NCBI RefSeq assembly: GCF_003443735.1
Contig: NZ_CP031969.1
Span: 2,790,001-2,854,000 of the forward strand
Direction of reading: 5' to 3'
Length of the DNA: 64,000 nt
Source of the DNA: Streptomyces sp. CC0208
GTDB taxonomy: Bacteria; Actinomycetota; Actinomycetes; Streptomycetales; Streptomycetaceae
The notes beneath the pieces are model-generated. The model was not told the origin of the DNA, ran no database searches, and was given only the letters and a program-made list of their open reading frames with translations. Position numbers and translations under genes: made by a program. This document shows, one piece after another, positions 33,157 through 40,947 of the stretch. Numbering within the stretch: position 1 is the first letter of the stretch; every line of letters starts with the position of its first letter.

Positions 33157-33783
33157 ATGCAGAGCCGCACCCCCGCCCCCCGCGCCGCAGGACGCCCGCG
33201 CAGCGCTGCCGCGGACACGGCGATCCTCGCGGCGACGAGGGCGGCGCTGGTGGAGCTGGGCTGGTCGAAGCTCACGCTGGGAGATGTGGCTACCCGTGCG
33301 GGGGTCGCGAAAACCACCCTGTACCGCCGCTGGGCCGGCAAGAACGAGCTCGTCGTGGACGCGGTGGCCGAACTCTTCGACGAACTGGAACTCCCCGACT
33401 GCGGCACCCTGGCCGACGACATCGAGGGCGTGGTCCTGCAGTTCGCGGCGATCCTGGCCCGTCCGGAGGCCCAGAACGGGCTGATGGCGGTGGTGGCGGA
33501 GTCCTGCCGCGACGACGCGCTGCGGGAGCGCATCCGCGCGTCGATCGTCGACCGCCAGAAGCGGCTGGTCCTCCAGGGCCGGGAACGCGCCCAGGCCCGC
33601 GGCGAACTCCCTCCGGAGGCGGACCCCGTCGAGGCGGCCCGCACGGTCGACCTGATCTTCGACATGGTGGCGGGAGCGGTGGTCCACCGCACGCTGGTCA
33701 GCGCGGAGGCGGCGGACGCGCAGTGGGTGCACGACTTCACCCGGATCCTGCTGACGGGCCTGACGGGACCGTCCGCGGAGTAG
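33157..33783 (+). CDS. TetR-family regulator
   Basis: A 208-residue regulator. N-terminal helix-turn-helix: AAADTAILAATRAALVELGWSKLTLGDVATRAGVAKTTLYRRWAGKNELVVDAVAELF, with TLYRRW as the recognition end. The C-terminal part resembles the TetR_C_16-type fold. The ATG at 33157 has GGAG only 2-3 nt upstream, so a leaderless transcript is possible. Neighbours are the divergent thioredoxin-TPR gene and the convergent icmA. No clear palindrome is visible in its own short leader. Regulon unknown. Confidence 0.85.
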   Translation: MQSRTPAPRAAGRPRSAAADTAILAATRAALVELGWSKLTLGDVATRAGVAKTTLYRRWAGKNELVVDAVAELFDELELPDCGTLADDIEGVVLQFAAILARPEAQNGLMAVVAESCRDDALRERIRASIVDRQKRLVLQGRERAQARGELPPEADPVEAARTVDLIFDMVAGAVVHRTLVSAEAADAQWVHDFTRILLTGLTGPSAE

Positions 33784-33810
33784 CGGAACAGGGGACGGCC
33801 GCCGTCGCCC

Positions 33811-35511
33811 TCAGAATCCCGGCGGTTCCGTGTACACCCCCCACTCGTCCCGCAGCACCCCGCAGATCTCCCCGAGCGTCGCCTCCGCCCGCACCGCGTC
33901 CAGCATCGGCCCGATCATGTTGGACCCGTCGCGGGCGGCAACGAGCATGGCCTCCAGGGCGGTTCGCACGGCCGCTTCGTCCCGCTGCGCCTTGCGGCCG
34001 CCCAGGGCCCGCACCTGCTCCCGCTCCACCTCGTGACTCACCCGCAGGATCTCCAGGTCCCCGGTGACCGACCCGTGGTGGACGTTGACCCCCACGACCC
34101 GCTTCTCGCCCTTCTCCAGGGCCTGTTGGTACCGGAAGGCCGCTTCCGCGATCTCCCCGGTGAACCACCCGTCCTCGATCCCTCGCAGGATCCCGGACGT
34201 GATCGGGCCGATCGGGTGCCGCCCGTCCGGATGGGCCCTGAGCCCCCGCTCCCTGATCTGCTCGAAGATCGTCTCCGCCTCCGCCTCGATCCGGTCCGTC
34301 AGCTGCTCCACGAACCACGAACCTCCCAGCGGATCGGCCACGTTGGCGACCCCGGTCTCCTCCATCAACACCTGCTGAGTCCTGAGCGCGATCTCCGCGG
34401 CCTGCTCGCTCGGCAGCGCGAGGGTCTCGTCCAGGGCGTTGGTGTGCAGGGAGTTGGTCCCGCCGAGCACCGCCGCGAGCGCCTCGACCGCCGTACGGAC
34501 CACGTTGTTGTACGGCTGCTGCGCGGTGAGCGAGACCCCCGCCGTCTGGGTGTGGAACCGCAGCCACTGCGCCTTCTCGGACCGCGCCCCGTACACGTCC
34601 CGCATCCACCGCGCCCAGATCCTGCGCGCCGCCCGGAACTTGGCGATCTCCTCGAAGAAGTCGAGGTGCGCGTCGAAGAAGAAGGAGAGCCCGGGCGCGA
34701 ACACGTCCACGTCCAGACCGCGCGACAGCCCCAGCTCCACGTACCCGAACCCGTCCGCGAGGGTGTACGCGAGCTCCTGCGCGGCCGTCGAACCGGCCTC
34801 GCGGATGTGGTACCCGGAGACGGACAGCGGCTTGTAGGCGGGGATGCCGGCCGCGCAGTACTCCATCAGGTCGCCGATGAGACGCAGGTGCGGCTCGGGC
34901 TGGAAGAGCCACTCCTTCTGCGCGATGTACTCCTTGAAGATGTCCGTCTGGAGCGTGCCGTTGAGAACGGACGGGTCCACGCCCTGCCGCTCGGCCGCGA
35001 CCAGGTACATGCAGAAGACGGGGACGGCGGGCCCGCTGATCGTCATGGAGGTCGTCACGTCGCCCAGCGGGATGTCCCGGAACAGGACCTCCATGTCGGC
35101 CGCCGAGTCGATGGCGACCCCGCAGTGCCCGACCTCGCCGAGCGAACGGGGGTCGTCGGAGTCCCGCCCCATCAGGGTCGGCATGTCGAAGGCGACCGAC
35201 AGGCCGCCGCCCCCGTTGGCGAGGATCTTCTTGTACCGCTCGTTGGTCTGCTCGGCGTTCCCGAACCCGGCGAACTGCCGGATGGTCCAGGTCCGCCCCC
35301 GGTAGCCGGTCGGATACAGCCCGCGCGTGAAGGGGTACTCCCCCGGCCACCCGATCCGCTCGAAGCCCTCGTAGGTGTCCCCCGGCCGTGGCCCGTACAC
35401 CGGCTCCACGGGATCGCCGGAGAGCGTGCTGAAGTCCGCCTCCCGCTTCCGCGAGGCGTCGTACCGGGCCTGCCAGCGTCGGCGGCCCTCTTCGATGGCG
35501 TCAGCGTCCAT
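33811..35511 (-). CDS. icmA: Isobutyryl-CoA mutase large subunit
   Basis: A 566-residue adenosylcobalamin-dependent mutase subunit with only the TIM-barrel substrate domain and no C-terminal B12-binding domain, so it must pair with a separate small subunit (IcmB) encoded elsewhere. Two residues decide specificity: methylmalonyl-CoA mutases have Tyr (RQYAGF) and Arg at the carboxylate site, whereas this protein has F80 (IRQFAGF) and Q198 (EYIAQKEW), the IcmA signature. It therefore interconverts isobutyryl-CoA and n-butyryl-CoA, feeding valine-derived carbon to fatty acids and polyketides. The length equals the S. cinnamonensis enzyme as I recall it. The G-protein chaperone MeaB is encoded 10.5 kb away. 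Confidence 0.92.
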   Translation of the reverse strand: MDADAIEEGRRRWQARYDASRKREADFSTLSGDPVEPVYGPRPGDTYEGFERIGWPGEYPFTRGLYPTGYRGRTWTIRQFAGFGNAEQTNERYKKILANGGGGLSVAFDMPTLMGRDSDDPRSLGEVGHCGVAIDSAADMEVLFRDIPLGDVTTSMTISGPAVPVFCMYLVAAERQGVDPSVLNGTLQTDIFKEYIAQKEWLFQPEPHLRLIGDLMEYCAAGIPAYKPLSVSGYHIREAGSTAAQELAYTLADGFGYVELGLSRGLDVDVFAPGLSFFFDAHLDFFEEIAKFRAARRIWARWMRDVYGARSEKAQWLRFHTQTAGVSLTAQQPYNNVVRTAVEALAAVLGGTNSLHTNALDETLALPSEQAAEIALRTQQVLMEETGVANVADPLGGSWFVEQLTDRIEAEAETIFEQIRERGLRAHPDGRHPIGPITSGILRGIEDGWFTGEIAEAAFRYQQALEKGEKRVVGVNVHHGSVTGDLEILRVSHEVEREQVRALGGRKAQRDEAAVRTALEAMLVAARDGSNMIGPMLDAVRAEATLGEICGVLRDEWGVYTEPPGF

Positions 35512-35554
35512 ACCATCGAAGTTACTAGGACGTCCGAGTAAACGTCGAAGGACT

Positions 35555-35581
35555 ACCGCCGTACGCGTGCCGTACGGCGGT
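35555..35581 (-). terminator. Hairpin between DUF3817 gene and icmA
   Basis: ACCGCCGTACG (35555-35565) pairs perfectly with CGTACGGCGGT (35571-35581) around CGTGC, just past the DUF3817 stop on the minus strand. It has no T-run. Confidence 0.6.
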
Positions 35582-35586
35582 GGGGG

Positions 35587-35919
35587 TTACGCCTTGACGG
35601 GCGCCGGGGTCCCGTCGACGACGCTGCCTTCCAGCTCGTGCGTGATCTTCCGCTCGACGAAGAACGCGGCGGTCGGGATCGTCCCGGAGAGCAGCACCCA
35701 CGCCAGCTTGCCGAGCGGCCACTTGGCCTTGTTGCCCAGATCGAAGGCGAAGACCAGGTAGATGATGTAGAGGACGCCATGGATCTGCGAGACGACCAAG
35801 GTGACGCCCTCACCCATGTCGAAGCCGTACTTGAACACCATGCAGGTGCACAGCACGAGCAGCATGACGGCGGTGACATAGGCCATCACCCGGTAGCGGG
35901 TGAGCACGCTCTTCTTCAT
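35587..35919 (-). CDS. DUF3817 small membrane protein
   Basis: A 110-residue protein with three hydrophobic helices (about 10-30, 42-62, 72-92). The family signature is the HGVLYIIYLVFAFDLGNKAKWP block followed by GTIPTAAFFVERKI. DUF3817 proteins are small actinobacterial inner-membrane proteins of unknown role. A second member is encoded at 39418-39762 with the matching [21 protein letters not shown] block. It follows the divergent-less MarR gene on the same strand by 43 bp and may be co-transcribed with it. Confidence 0.85.
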   Translation of the reverse strand: MKKSVLTRYRVMAYVTAVMLLVLCTCMVFKYGFDMGEGVTLVVSQIHGVLYIIYLVFAFDLGNKAKWPLGKLAWVLLSGTIPTAAFFVERKITHELEGSVVDGTPAPVKA

Positions 35920-35962
35920 GGCGTCGAGCGTAACCGTACGTTCCGGGAGATCTTGCCCCGGG

Positions 35963-36472
35963 TCAGTCCTCGTCGAAGTCCCTCGCGGCGATCCTCAGCG
36001 GGCGCAGCATCGCGAAGATCTCCGCGCACTCCTCGGCGTCGTACACGCCGAGCCCGAAGTCCATCGCCATGAGGTCCCGCGTGGCGGCCTCGACGACCTC
36101 GCGGCCCTTGTCGGTGATGGAGGCGAGGGTGCCGCGGCCGTCGTTGGGGTTGGGGCGCTTGTCGACCAGGCCGGACCTGACCAGGCGGTCCACGGTGTTG
36201 GTGACGGACGTCGGATGCACCATGAGCCGCTCGCCGATCTTCGACATCGTCAGCTCGCCGGCCTTGGAGAAGTTCAGCAGCACGAGCGCCTCGTACCGCG
36301 CGAACGTCAGTCCGTACGGCTTGACCACCGCGTCGACCTCGCCGAGCAGGATCTGGTGCGCACGCATGATCGAGGTGATCGCCGCCATGGACGGCACGTT
36401 TCCCCAGCGCTGCTTCCAGAGTTCGTCGGCGCGGGCGATGGGGTCGAAGGGAAGACTGAGCGGCTTCGGCAC
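35963..36472 (-). CDS. MarR-family regulator
   Basis: A 169-residue winged-helix protein: recognition part LTMSKIGERLMVHPTSVTNTVDRLVRSGLVDKRPNPNDGRGTLASIT with the wing NPNDGRG. GTG at 36472 begins MPKPLSLPFDPIARADELWKQRWG, a longer N-terminal arm than most MarR proteins. The downstream DUF3817 and icmA genes are on the same strand, though hairpins separate them. Ligand and targets are unknown. Confidence 0.87.
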   Translation of the reverse strand: MPKPLSLPFDPIARADELWKQRWGNVPSMAAITSIMRAHQILLGEVDAVVKPYGLTFARYEALVLLNFSKAGELTMSKIGERLMVHPTSVTNTVDRLVRSGLVDKRPNPNDGRGTLASITDKGREVVEAATRDLMAMDFGLGVYDAEECAEIFAMLRPLRIAARDFDED

Positions 36473-36913
36473 GGCAACGACCTTACCGGCCGGTCACATG
36501 GTGGTCAGCAGTGTCTCGCCCTTCAGACTGTGTGGGTGCGGGTTGGGTGGGGGCGGGTGTTTTTGCGCAGTTCCCCGCGCCCCTGATGCCTGCGGCGGCC
36601 TGCGCGGCCTCGGTGGGGGCTTGTGTAGCGCGTGCGGTGTGGTTTGGGGTCGGGGCCGGGGTGGGGGGTGTCCGTCCTCGGTCCGGCGGCTCGGCTGCTT
36701 TAGCAGGGCCCTGTAACGGACGCCGGCCGCTGCGGGCGGACACCCCCCACCCCGTCCCCTTCCCGCCGTACGCGGCCAACGGCCCATTCCGACGCAGGGT
36801 GACTGCACCCACCCAGGGGCGCGGGGAACTGCGCGACCAGCCCCCACGCACCCGCACCCGCCCCACAACCGAACCCGGCACCCCCATAGGCGCCCCGCCC
36901 CAGCCCAGCGCAG
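36473..36913. other. Intergenic stretch carrying the first copy of the inverted-terminus element
   Basis: A 441-bp gap containing the repeat element 36565-36834. The open frames here encode Pro/Arg/Gly-rich nonsense on both strands; I see no gene. Confidence 0.65.
36565..36834 (+). repeat. 270-bp element with 20-bp terminal inverted repeats (copy 1)
   Basis: Left end GCGCAGTTCCCCGCGCCCCT (36565-36584) is an exact inverted match of the right end at 36815-36834. Inside are a second inverted pair around GGGGTGGGGGGTGTCCG / CGGACACCCCCCACCCC and the phrase CCGTACGCGGCCAACGGCCCA. A reverse-oriented copy lies at 39917-40195. There is no reading frame inside, so any mobility would be non-autonomous. 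Confidence 0.8.
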
Positions 36914-37564
36914 CTACCGGCGGCCGGTTCTGCGGAGGTGGTGGCGTACCGCGCGTTGGGCGACCGGTCCCAGGTCCTCCAGCGCGGCGACGAGCACGCC
37001 GAGCTGCTCCAGGGCGTCCAGGGCCGCGGTGGCACCGGACGCGTCGACCCCTTCGTACAGCTCGATGCCCACGAAGGACGCGGCCACCGCCCGGGCCAGG
37101 CCCGCGGGGTCGGCGAACTCGCCGAAGGGCGTGGCCGCGAGGACTCTGGTGAGGACCTGCTCGATCTCGGTGATCCACAGCTCCAGGCCGGCAGCGGTGG
37201 CGGGGCCGAGGGTGGCGTGGGTCTGGGCGCCGGCCAGCAGCTGGCCGAGGAGGGCCACATGCCCTCCGGCCCGCTCCTCCTCGTGGACCTTGCGTCCCAC
37301 CGCGAGGAGTTCGGACAGCGAGGTCACGGCGGCCAGCCGTGCCCGGTAGCGGGCCACGGCGCGCTCCGCGCCGTAGCGGCAGGCCGCGGCGAGGAGTTCG
37401 TCCACGGAACCGAAGTGGTAGAAGACCAGCGCCTGGTTGACCCCGGCGGCCGCCGCGACCGTACGGGCGGAGGTCTTGGCGATGCCCTGTTCGGTGAGGG
37501 TGCGCAGGGCGCCCTCCAGGAGTTTGGCCTTGGTCTCCAGGGACTTGGCGGACTCCGGGCTCAC
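36914..37564 (-). CDS. TetR-family regulator of the SRPBCC-DUF4166 operon
   Basis: A 216-residue regulator with HTH TKAKLLEGALRTLTEQGIAKTSARTVAAAAGVNQALVFYHFGSVDELLAAA (ending FYHF-GS) and a helical ligand domain. Its GTG (37564) overlaps the stop of the DUF4166 gene by GTGA, so the regulator is the last gene of a three-gene operon. Two TTTGAGC palindromes at the operon head (39014-39075) are the expected operators, giving autorepression of the whole unit. Confidence 0.88.
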   Translation of the reverse strand: MSPESAKSLETKAKLLEGALRTLTEQGIAKTSARTVAAAAGVNQALVFYHFGSVDELLAAACRYGAERAVARYRARLAAVTSLSELLAVGRKVHEEERAGGHVALLGQLLAGAQTHATLGPATAAGLELWITEIEQVLTRVLAATPFGEFADPAGLARAVAASFVGIELYEGVDASGATAALDALEQLGVLVAALEDLGPVAQRAVRHHLRRTGRR

Positions 37565-38241
37565 GCGCGCGCCTCCTCGCGGAGGGGACGGAGACCGGGG
37601 CGGACTCCGCAGGCCGCGATGTCGCTGTACGTCGCCTCGAAGCTGCCCTCGTAGCCGAAGAGCGGGCCGAAGTACCGGTTGACGACCCGGACGCTGATAC
37701 GGAAACGGCCCGCCCGCTCGTCGTACGACTCCCTCACCTCCGCCGTCGCGCCGATCAGCTCGGGCACCCGGACGTCCACCAAGCCCTCCCGGAACCGGTG
37801 CTCCCCGGAGCGGATCAGCAGCGAGCCGTCGGGCTCGGCGCGGAAGTGCAGCTCGCTGGCCAGGTGCTGGTGGGTGCCGAGGTAGTCGAGGACGCGGTCG
37901 CCCTTGGGGCTCAGCACCATCTGGGCGTCGAAGCGGCGGGGGCGGCCGGGCAGGTGGAAGGTGCGCACGAAGGTCACCGTCTCACGGCCGTAGGTGTCCG
38001 CGTAGGGGACGTTCTCGATCACGAACGGCACGCTCCGCCCCGGTCTCGGCACCAGGATGTTGCGGGTCGTACCGAGGGCCAGGAAGGGCTTCACGAATGC
38101 CCCGCCGTGCCAGATGCGGTCCATGACGCCCCTGCCCGTGCAGGCCTCGCCGGTGGTCAGGCCGACCGAGAAGCGGCGCTGGAGCTGCGGGTGGAGGCGG
38201 TCGAAGTCGGCGCCCATCACCGTGCGGAACATCGAGGTCAT
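37561..38241 (-). CDS. DUF4166 domain protein
   Basis: A 226-residue soluble protein. The family block FDRLHPQLQRRFSVGLTTGEACTGRGVMDRIWHGGAFVKPFLALGTTRNILVPRPGRSVPFVIENVPYADTYGRETVTFVRTFHLPGR is recognised as DUF4166. In other proteins this domain is often fused to saccharopine dehydrogenase-like or epimerase domains; here it stands alone. A lipid- or steroid-like ligand fold has been suggested for such beta-rich domains, but I cannot support a function. ATGA overlap with the upstream SRPBCC gene and GTGA overlap with tetR show tight coupling. Confidence 0.8.
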   Translation of the reverse strand: MTSMFRTVMGADFDRLHPQLQRRFSVGLTTGEACTGRGVMDRIWHGGAFVKPFLALGTTRNILVPRPGRSVPFVIENVPYADTYGRETVTFVRTFHLPGRPRRFDAQMVLSPKGDRVLDYLGTHQHLASELHFRAEPDGSLLIRSGEHRFREGLVDVRVPELIGATAEVRESYDERAGRFRISVRVVNRYFGPLFGYEGSFEATYSDIAACGVRPGLRPLREEARA

Positions 38242-38990
38242 CGCGGGGTCTCCAGGGTGCGAAGGACGCGCGGCGCACGCACGCGCGTGGGGGGCCGGCG
38301 CAGACACCGACGGGCGGCGGGGGTGCCGGGCAGGGGGGACTTGAACAGGGCCAGGGAGATGGCGAGGGCGAGGAGCAGCGGCGAGACGTAGGCCATGGAC
38401 GCCGCCAGAGGGCCGAAGAAGTCCAGGAAGCGCTCCAGGGCGAGGCCGGTGCCGGCGACGAGCACGACGAGGGCGCGGACCAGGAGCTCGGCCAGCCAGT
38501 TCCACAGCGCCCGCTCTGGGGTGATCCCGCGCTCCAGCCACAGCCGCAGCCGGTCGAAGGACCAGGCCGTCGCCCAGCCGATGAGGGGGCGGAAGAGGAG
38601 GCGGTCGGCCACCGCGCCGACGCGGCCCCAGCGAGGGCGGTAGTCGTAGCCGGTGAGGAAGGTGACGCCGTCGCCGTCGGGGACGTAGCGCCAGTAGCCG
38701 CTGCCCTCCGCCAGGAGCGAGAGCGGGTGCGGGGAGGCGAAGCGCAGGGCGGAGGTGCGGGTGCCGTCGGGGCGTTCCCGCTCCCCGGCGGAGACACCGG
38801 TGCCCGCGACGGTGAGACCGGGCAGCACACGCGTGGCGTAGCGGAAGCGCTGTGGCTCGCCCTCCACGCGCGGGAGGTAGGTGATCCGGGTGAAGCGGAG
38901 GTCCCAGCGCTGGTGTTGGGACGGTTCCTGCGTCCGGGTCCAGAGGTCGTCGAGATCGGCACGGATGCGCGCCTCTATGTAGAGCCCCAT
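38238..38990 (-). CDS. SRPBCC-like domain protein with membrane C-terminus
   Basis: A 250-residue protein. The first 150 residues resemble a START/SRPBCC ligand-binding fold (LYIEARIRADLDDLWTRTQEPSQHQRWDLRFTRITYLPR..., YWRYVPDGDGVTFLTGYDYRPRWG). The second part has hydrophobic helices (LLVRALVVLVAGTGLALERFLDFFGPLAASMAYVSPLLLALAISLALF) that would anchor it in the membrane, followed by a basic tail. First gene of the operon with DUF4166 and tetR. Start ATG at 38990; the two operators lie 24-85 bp upstream. A small hydrophobic ligand is plausible; this is inference. Confidence 0.75.
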   Translation of the reverse strand: MGLYIEARIRADLDDLWTRTQEPSQHQRWDLRFTRITYLPRVEGEPQRFRYATRVLPGLTVAGTGVSAGERERPDGTRTSALRFASPHPLSLLAEGSGYWRYVPDGDGVTFLTGYDYRPRWGRVGAVADRLLFRPLIGWATAWSFDRLRLWLERGITPERALWNWLAELLVRALVVLVAGTGLALERFLDFFGPLAASMAYVSPLLLALAISLALFKSPLPGTPAARRCLRRPPTRVRAPRVLRTLETPR

Positions 38991-39013
38991 CGATTCCCCT
39001 AGGTGAGCTCACT

Positions 39014-39033
39014 GTTTGAGCGACTGCTCAAAC
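39014..39033. promoter_or_regulatory. TetR operator 1: GTTTGAGCGACTGCTCAAAC
   Basis: A perfect inverted repeat with 8-bp arms and a 4-bp centre, 24 bp upstream of the SRPBCC start. It most likely overlaps the promoter of the operon that ends with tetR. Confidence 0.8.
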
Positions 39034-39057
39034 TCACTGGGCAGGAAGATACATGCT

Positions 39058-39075
39058 TTTGAGCGATCGCTCAAA
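39058..39075. promoter_or_regulatory. TetR operator 2: TTTGAGCGATCGCTCAAA
   Basis: A perfect 18-bp palindrome with the same TTTGAGC arms as operator 1 and a centre-to-centre distance of about 43 bp, close to four helical turns. Confidence 0.8.
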
Positions 39076-39086
39076 CATGAGGTACG

Positions 39087-39116
39087 AGAAAACCCCGGCC
39101 CGCGCGGGCCGGGGTT
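39087..39116 (-). terminator. Terminator of the DUF3817-thiamine-binding gene pair
   Basis: A 26-bp perfect palindromic stem at 39091-39116 (AACCCCGGCCC.../...GGGCCGGGGTT), followed on the minus strand by TTTTCTC. Confidence 0.85.
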
Positions 39117-39127
39117 CGGGGACTCAC

Positions 39128-39421
39128 TCAGTCGGCGAGGTGCCGCTCCACCGTCTCCACCTTGGAGGTCAGACCGTCCGTGACGCCGGGCCGGATGTCG
39201 GCCTTGAGCACCAGCGACACCCGCGGCGCCCGTGCCTCCACGGCGGCCACGGCACGCTTCACGACGTCCATGACCTCGTCCCAGTCCCCCTCGATCGAGG
39301 TGAACATGGCGTCGGTACGGTTCGGGAGCCCCGACTCACGGACGATCCGCACCGCGTCGGCGACGTACTCCCCCACGTCCTCGCCGACCCCGAGCGGGGT
39401 CACGGAGAAGGCGACGATCAT
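39128..39421 (-). CDS. MTH1187/YkoF-fold thiamine-binding family protein
   Basis: A 97-residue small cytoplasmic ferredoxin-like protein. The sequence [60 protein letters not shown] fits the MTH1187/YqgV family, whose structures bind thiamine or related ligands between subunits. No TPP riboswitch is seen upstream. Its ATG overlaps the DUF3817 gene stop by ATGA. Physiological ligand unproven. Confidence 0.85.
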   Translation of the reverse strand: MIVAFSVTPLGVGEDVGEYVADAVRIVRESGLPNRTDAMFTSIEGDWDEVMDVVKRAVAAVEARAPRVSLVLKADIRPGVTDGLTSKVETVERHLAD

Positions 39422-39762
39422 GCGTTCACCTTTCCTTCCTGGCGAGCACGGGAGGCGATGACCGCGTCCTCGGCCTCACGCTTGAGCCTGCGCTCGGCGA
39501 AGAAGCCGCCGGTGGGCAGCACGGAGAGCACGAAGAACCAGATCCCCGTCTTCGCGGACCACTTGGCGCGGTTCCAGGCGTCCAGCCAGAAGATCACGTA
39601 CAGGATGAACAGGACGCCGTGGACCATGCCCATCACCGGCACGGCGTTGAAGTCCGTGGTCCGCTTCAGCACCGAGCAGACGAGCAGGAGCAGGAACGAG
39701 ACCGCCTCGGGCGCGGAGACAAGGCGGAGGCGTCGGATGGCGGAGGCTGTCTTGAGGTCCAC
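39418..39762 (-). CDS. DUF3817 small membrane protein (second copy)
   Basis: A 114-residue membrane protein with three helices and the DUF3817 block [46 protein letters not shown]. It is about one-third identical by eye to the protein at 35587-35919. ATG at 39762. It is the first gene of a two-gene operon with the thiamine-binding-fold protein. Confidence 0.85.
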   Translation of the reverse strand: MDLKTASAIRRLRLVSAPEAVSFLLLLVCSVLKRTTDFNAVPVMGMVHGVLFILYVIFWLDAWNRAKWSAKTGIWFFVLSVLPTGGFFAERRLKREAEDAVIASRARQEGKVNA

Positions 39763-40307
39763 GGGTCACCTTCGGTGGGAGGTCGCGGTTTGTGAACGAA
39801 CGCACAAGCGTGCGTCCATTGTGACAAACGGTTCCACGGTCCAGTCCGGGGGGTCTGGCGCATACGGGGGTGCCGGGTCGGGTCGTCGGGCGGGTGCGGG
39901 CCGGTGGGGGCTGGTCGCGCAGTTCCCCGCGCCCCTAAGGAGTTGCGGTCACCCTGCGTCGGAATGGGCCGTGGGCCGTTGGCCGCGTACGGCGGGAAGG
40001 GGACGGGGTGGGGGGTGTCCGCCCGCAGCGGCCGGCGTCCGGTGCCGAGAACAGGAAAAGGGGCCGAGCCGCCGGACCGAGGACGGACACCCCCCACCCC
40101 GGCCCCGACCCACCCACCGAACCGAACGCGCTACACGAGCCCCCACCGGGCAGCAACGGGCCGCCGCAGGCATCCAGGGGCGCGGGACTGTGTCCGTGTG
40201 CGGCTCCGCCGCGTGGGCGCAAAACGCCCGCCCCCACCGAACCCGCACAAGAACCGCCCAACCGCCGAAGACTCCCGCAAGAGCCTTCCGCCAGCTACCT
40301 TCACTCC
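39763..40307. other. Intergenic region with second copy of the inverted-terminus element
   Basis: A 545-bp gap between divergent genes. It holds the DUF3817 promoter side, the repeat at 39917-40195 and the leaderless promoter of the AIM24 operon (TACCTT at 40296-40301). No gene is supported. Confidence 0.65.
39917..40195 (-). repeat. Inverted-terminus element (copy 2, opposite orientation)
   Basis: One end is the exact 20-mer GCGCAGTTCCCCGCGCCCCT at 39917-39936. The other end (AGGGGCGCGGGACTG at 40176-40190) is degenerate. The inside matches the reverse complement of the 36565-36834 copy through most of its length, including the GGGGTGGGGGGTGTCCG inverted pair. Confidence 0.8.
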
Positions 40308-40946
40308 GTGGCGATGTTTCGACTCCAAGGCAGCAAGGTGCTCGCCGTCGACATGACCGGAGACGCCGTGAAGGCGAAGAACGGCTCGATGGTCGCGTAC
40401 GACGGGCAGATGGCGTTCAAGAAGATGAGCGGCGGTGGTGAGGGGATCCGCGGCATGGTGACCCGGCGCATCACCGGCGAACAGATGACCGTGATGGAGG
40501 TGTCGGGGCACGGGACGTGCTGGTTCGCGGACCGGGCCTCGGAGATCAACCTCGTCAGTCTCCAGGGGGACAAGCTGTACGTGGAGTCGAGCAACCTGCT
40601 CGCGACCGACGCCGGGCTGAGGACGGGCACGTCCTTCACCGGCCTGCGCGGCGCCTCCCAGGGCAACGGGCTGTTCACGACCACGGTCGAGGGACACGGC
40701 CAGGCGGCCATCATGTCGGACGGCCCGGCGGTCGTCCTGCGGGTCAGCCGGCAGTACCCGCTGACCGTCGACCCCGGCGCCTACATCGCCCACCAGGGCA
40801 ACCTGAGCCAGTCCTTCCAGTCCGGTGTGACGTTCCGCACGTTCATGGGCGAGGGCGGCGGCGAGGCCTTCCAGATCCGCTTCGAGGGGGACGGTCTGGT
40901 GTACGTCCAGCCCAGCGAGCGCAACACGATCGCGGGAGATGTGTGA
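40308..40946 (+). CDS. AIM24-family protein 1
   Basis: A 212-residue beta-rich protein. The AIM24/TIGR00266-type fold shows as repeated strand pairs with GNGLFTTTVEGHGQAAIMSDGPAVVLRV and the anchor phrase LTVDPGAYIAHQGNL. The family is named after a mitochondrial inner-membrane protein; its bacterial function is unknown and no enzymatic residues are known. GTG at 40308 is 6 nt after a TACCTT -10 box, indicating a leaderless transcript; ATG at 40314 is an alternative. First of three tandem paralogues. No signal peptide or membrane segment. Confidence 0.85.
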   Translation: MAMFRLQGSKVLAVDMTGDAVKAKNGSMVAYDGQMAFKKMSGGGEGIRGMVTRRITGEQMTVMEVSGHGTCWFADRASEINLVSLQGDKLYVESSNLLATDAGLRTGTSFTGLRGASQGNGLFTTTVEGHGQAAIMSDGPAVVLRVSRQYPLTVDPGAYIAHQGNLSQSFQSGVTFRTFMGEGGGEAFQIRFEGDGLVYVQPSERNTIAGDV

Positions 40947-40947
40947 C

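Noticed and set aside
39128..39421. A TPP riboswitch expected upstream of the thiamine-binding-fold gene.
   Set aside because: The gene is directly coupled to the preceding DUF3817 gene and no THI-element core is visible.
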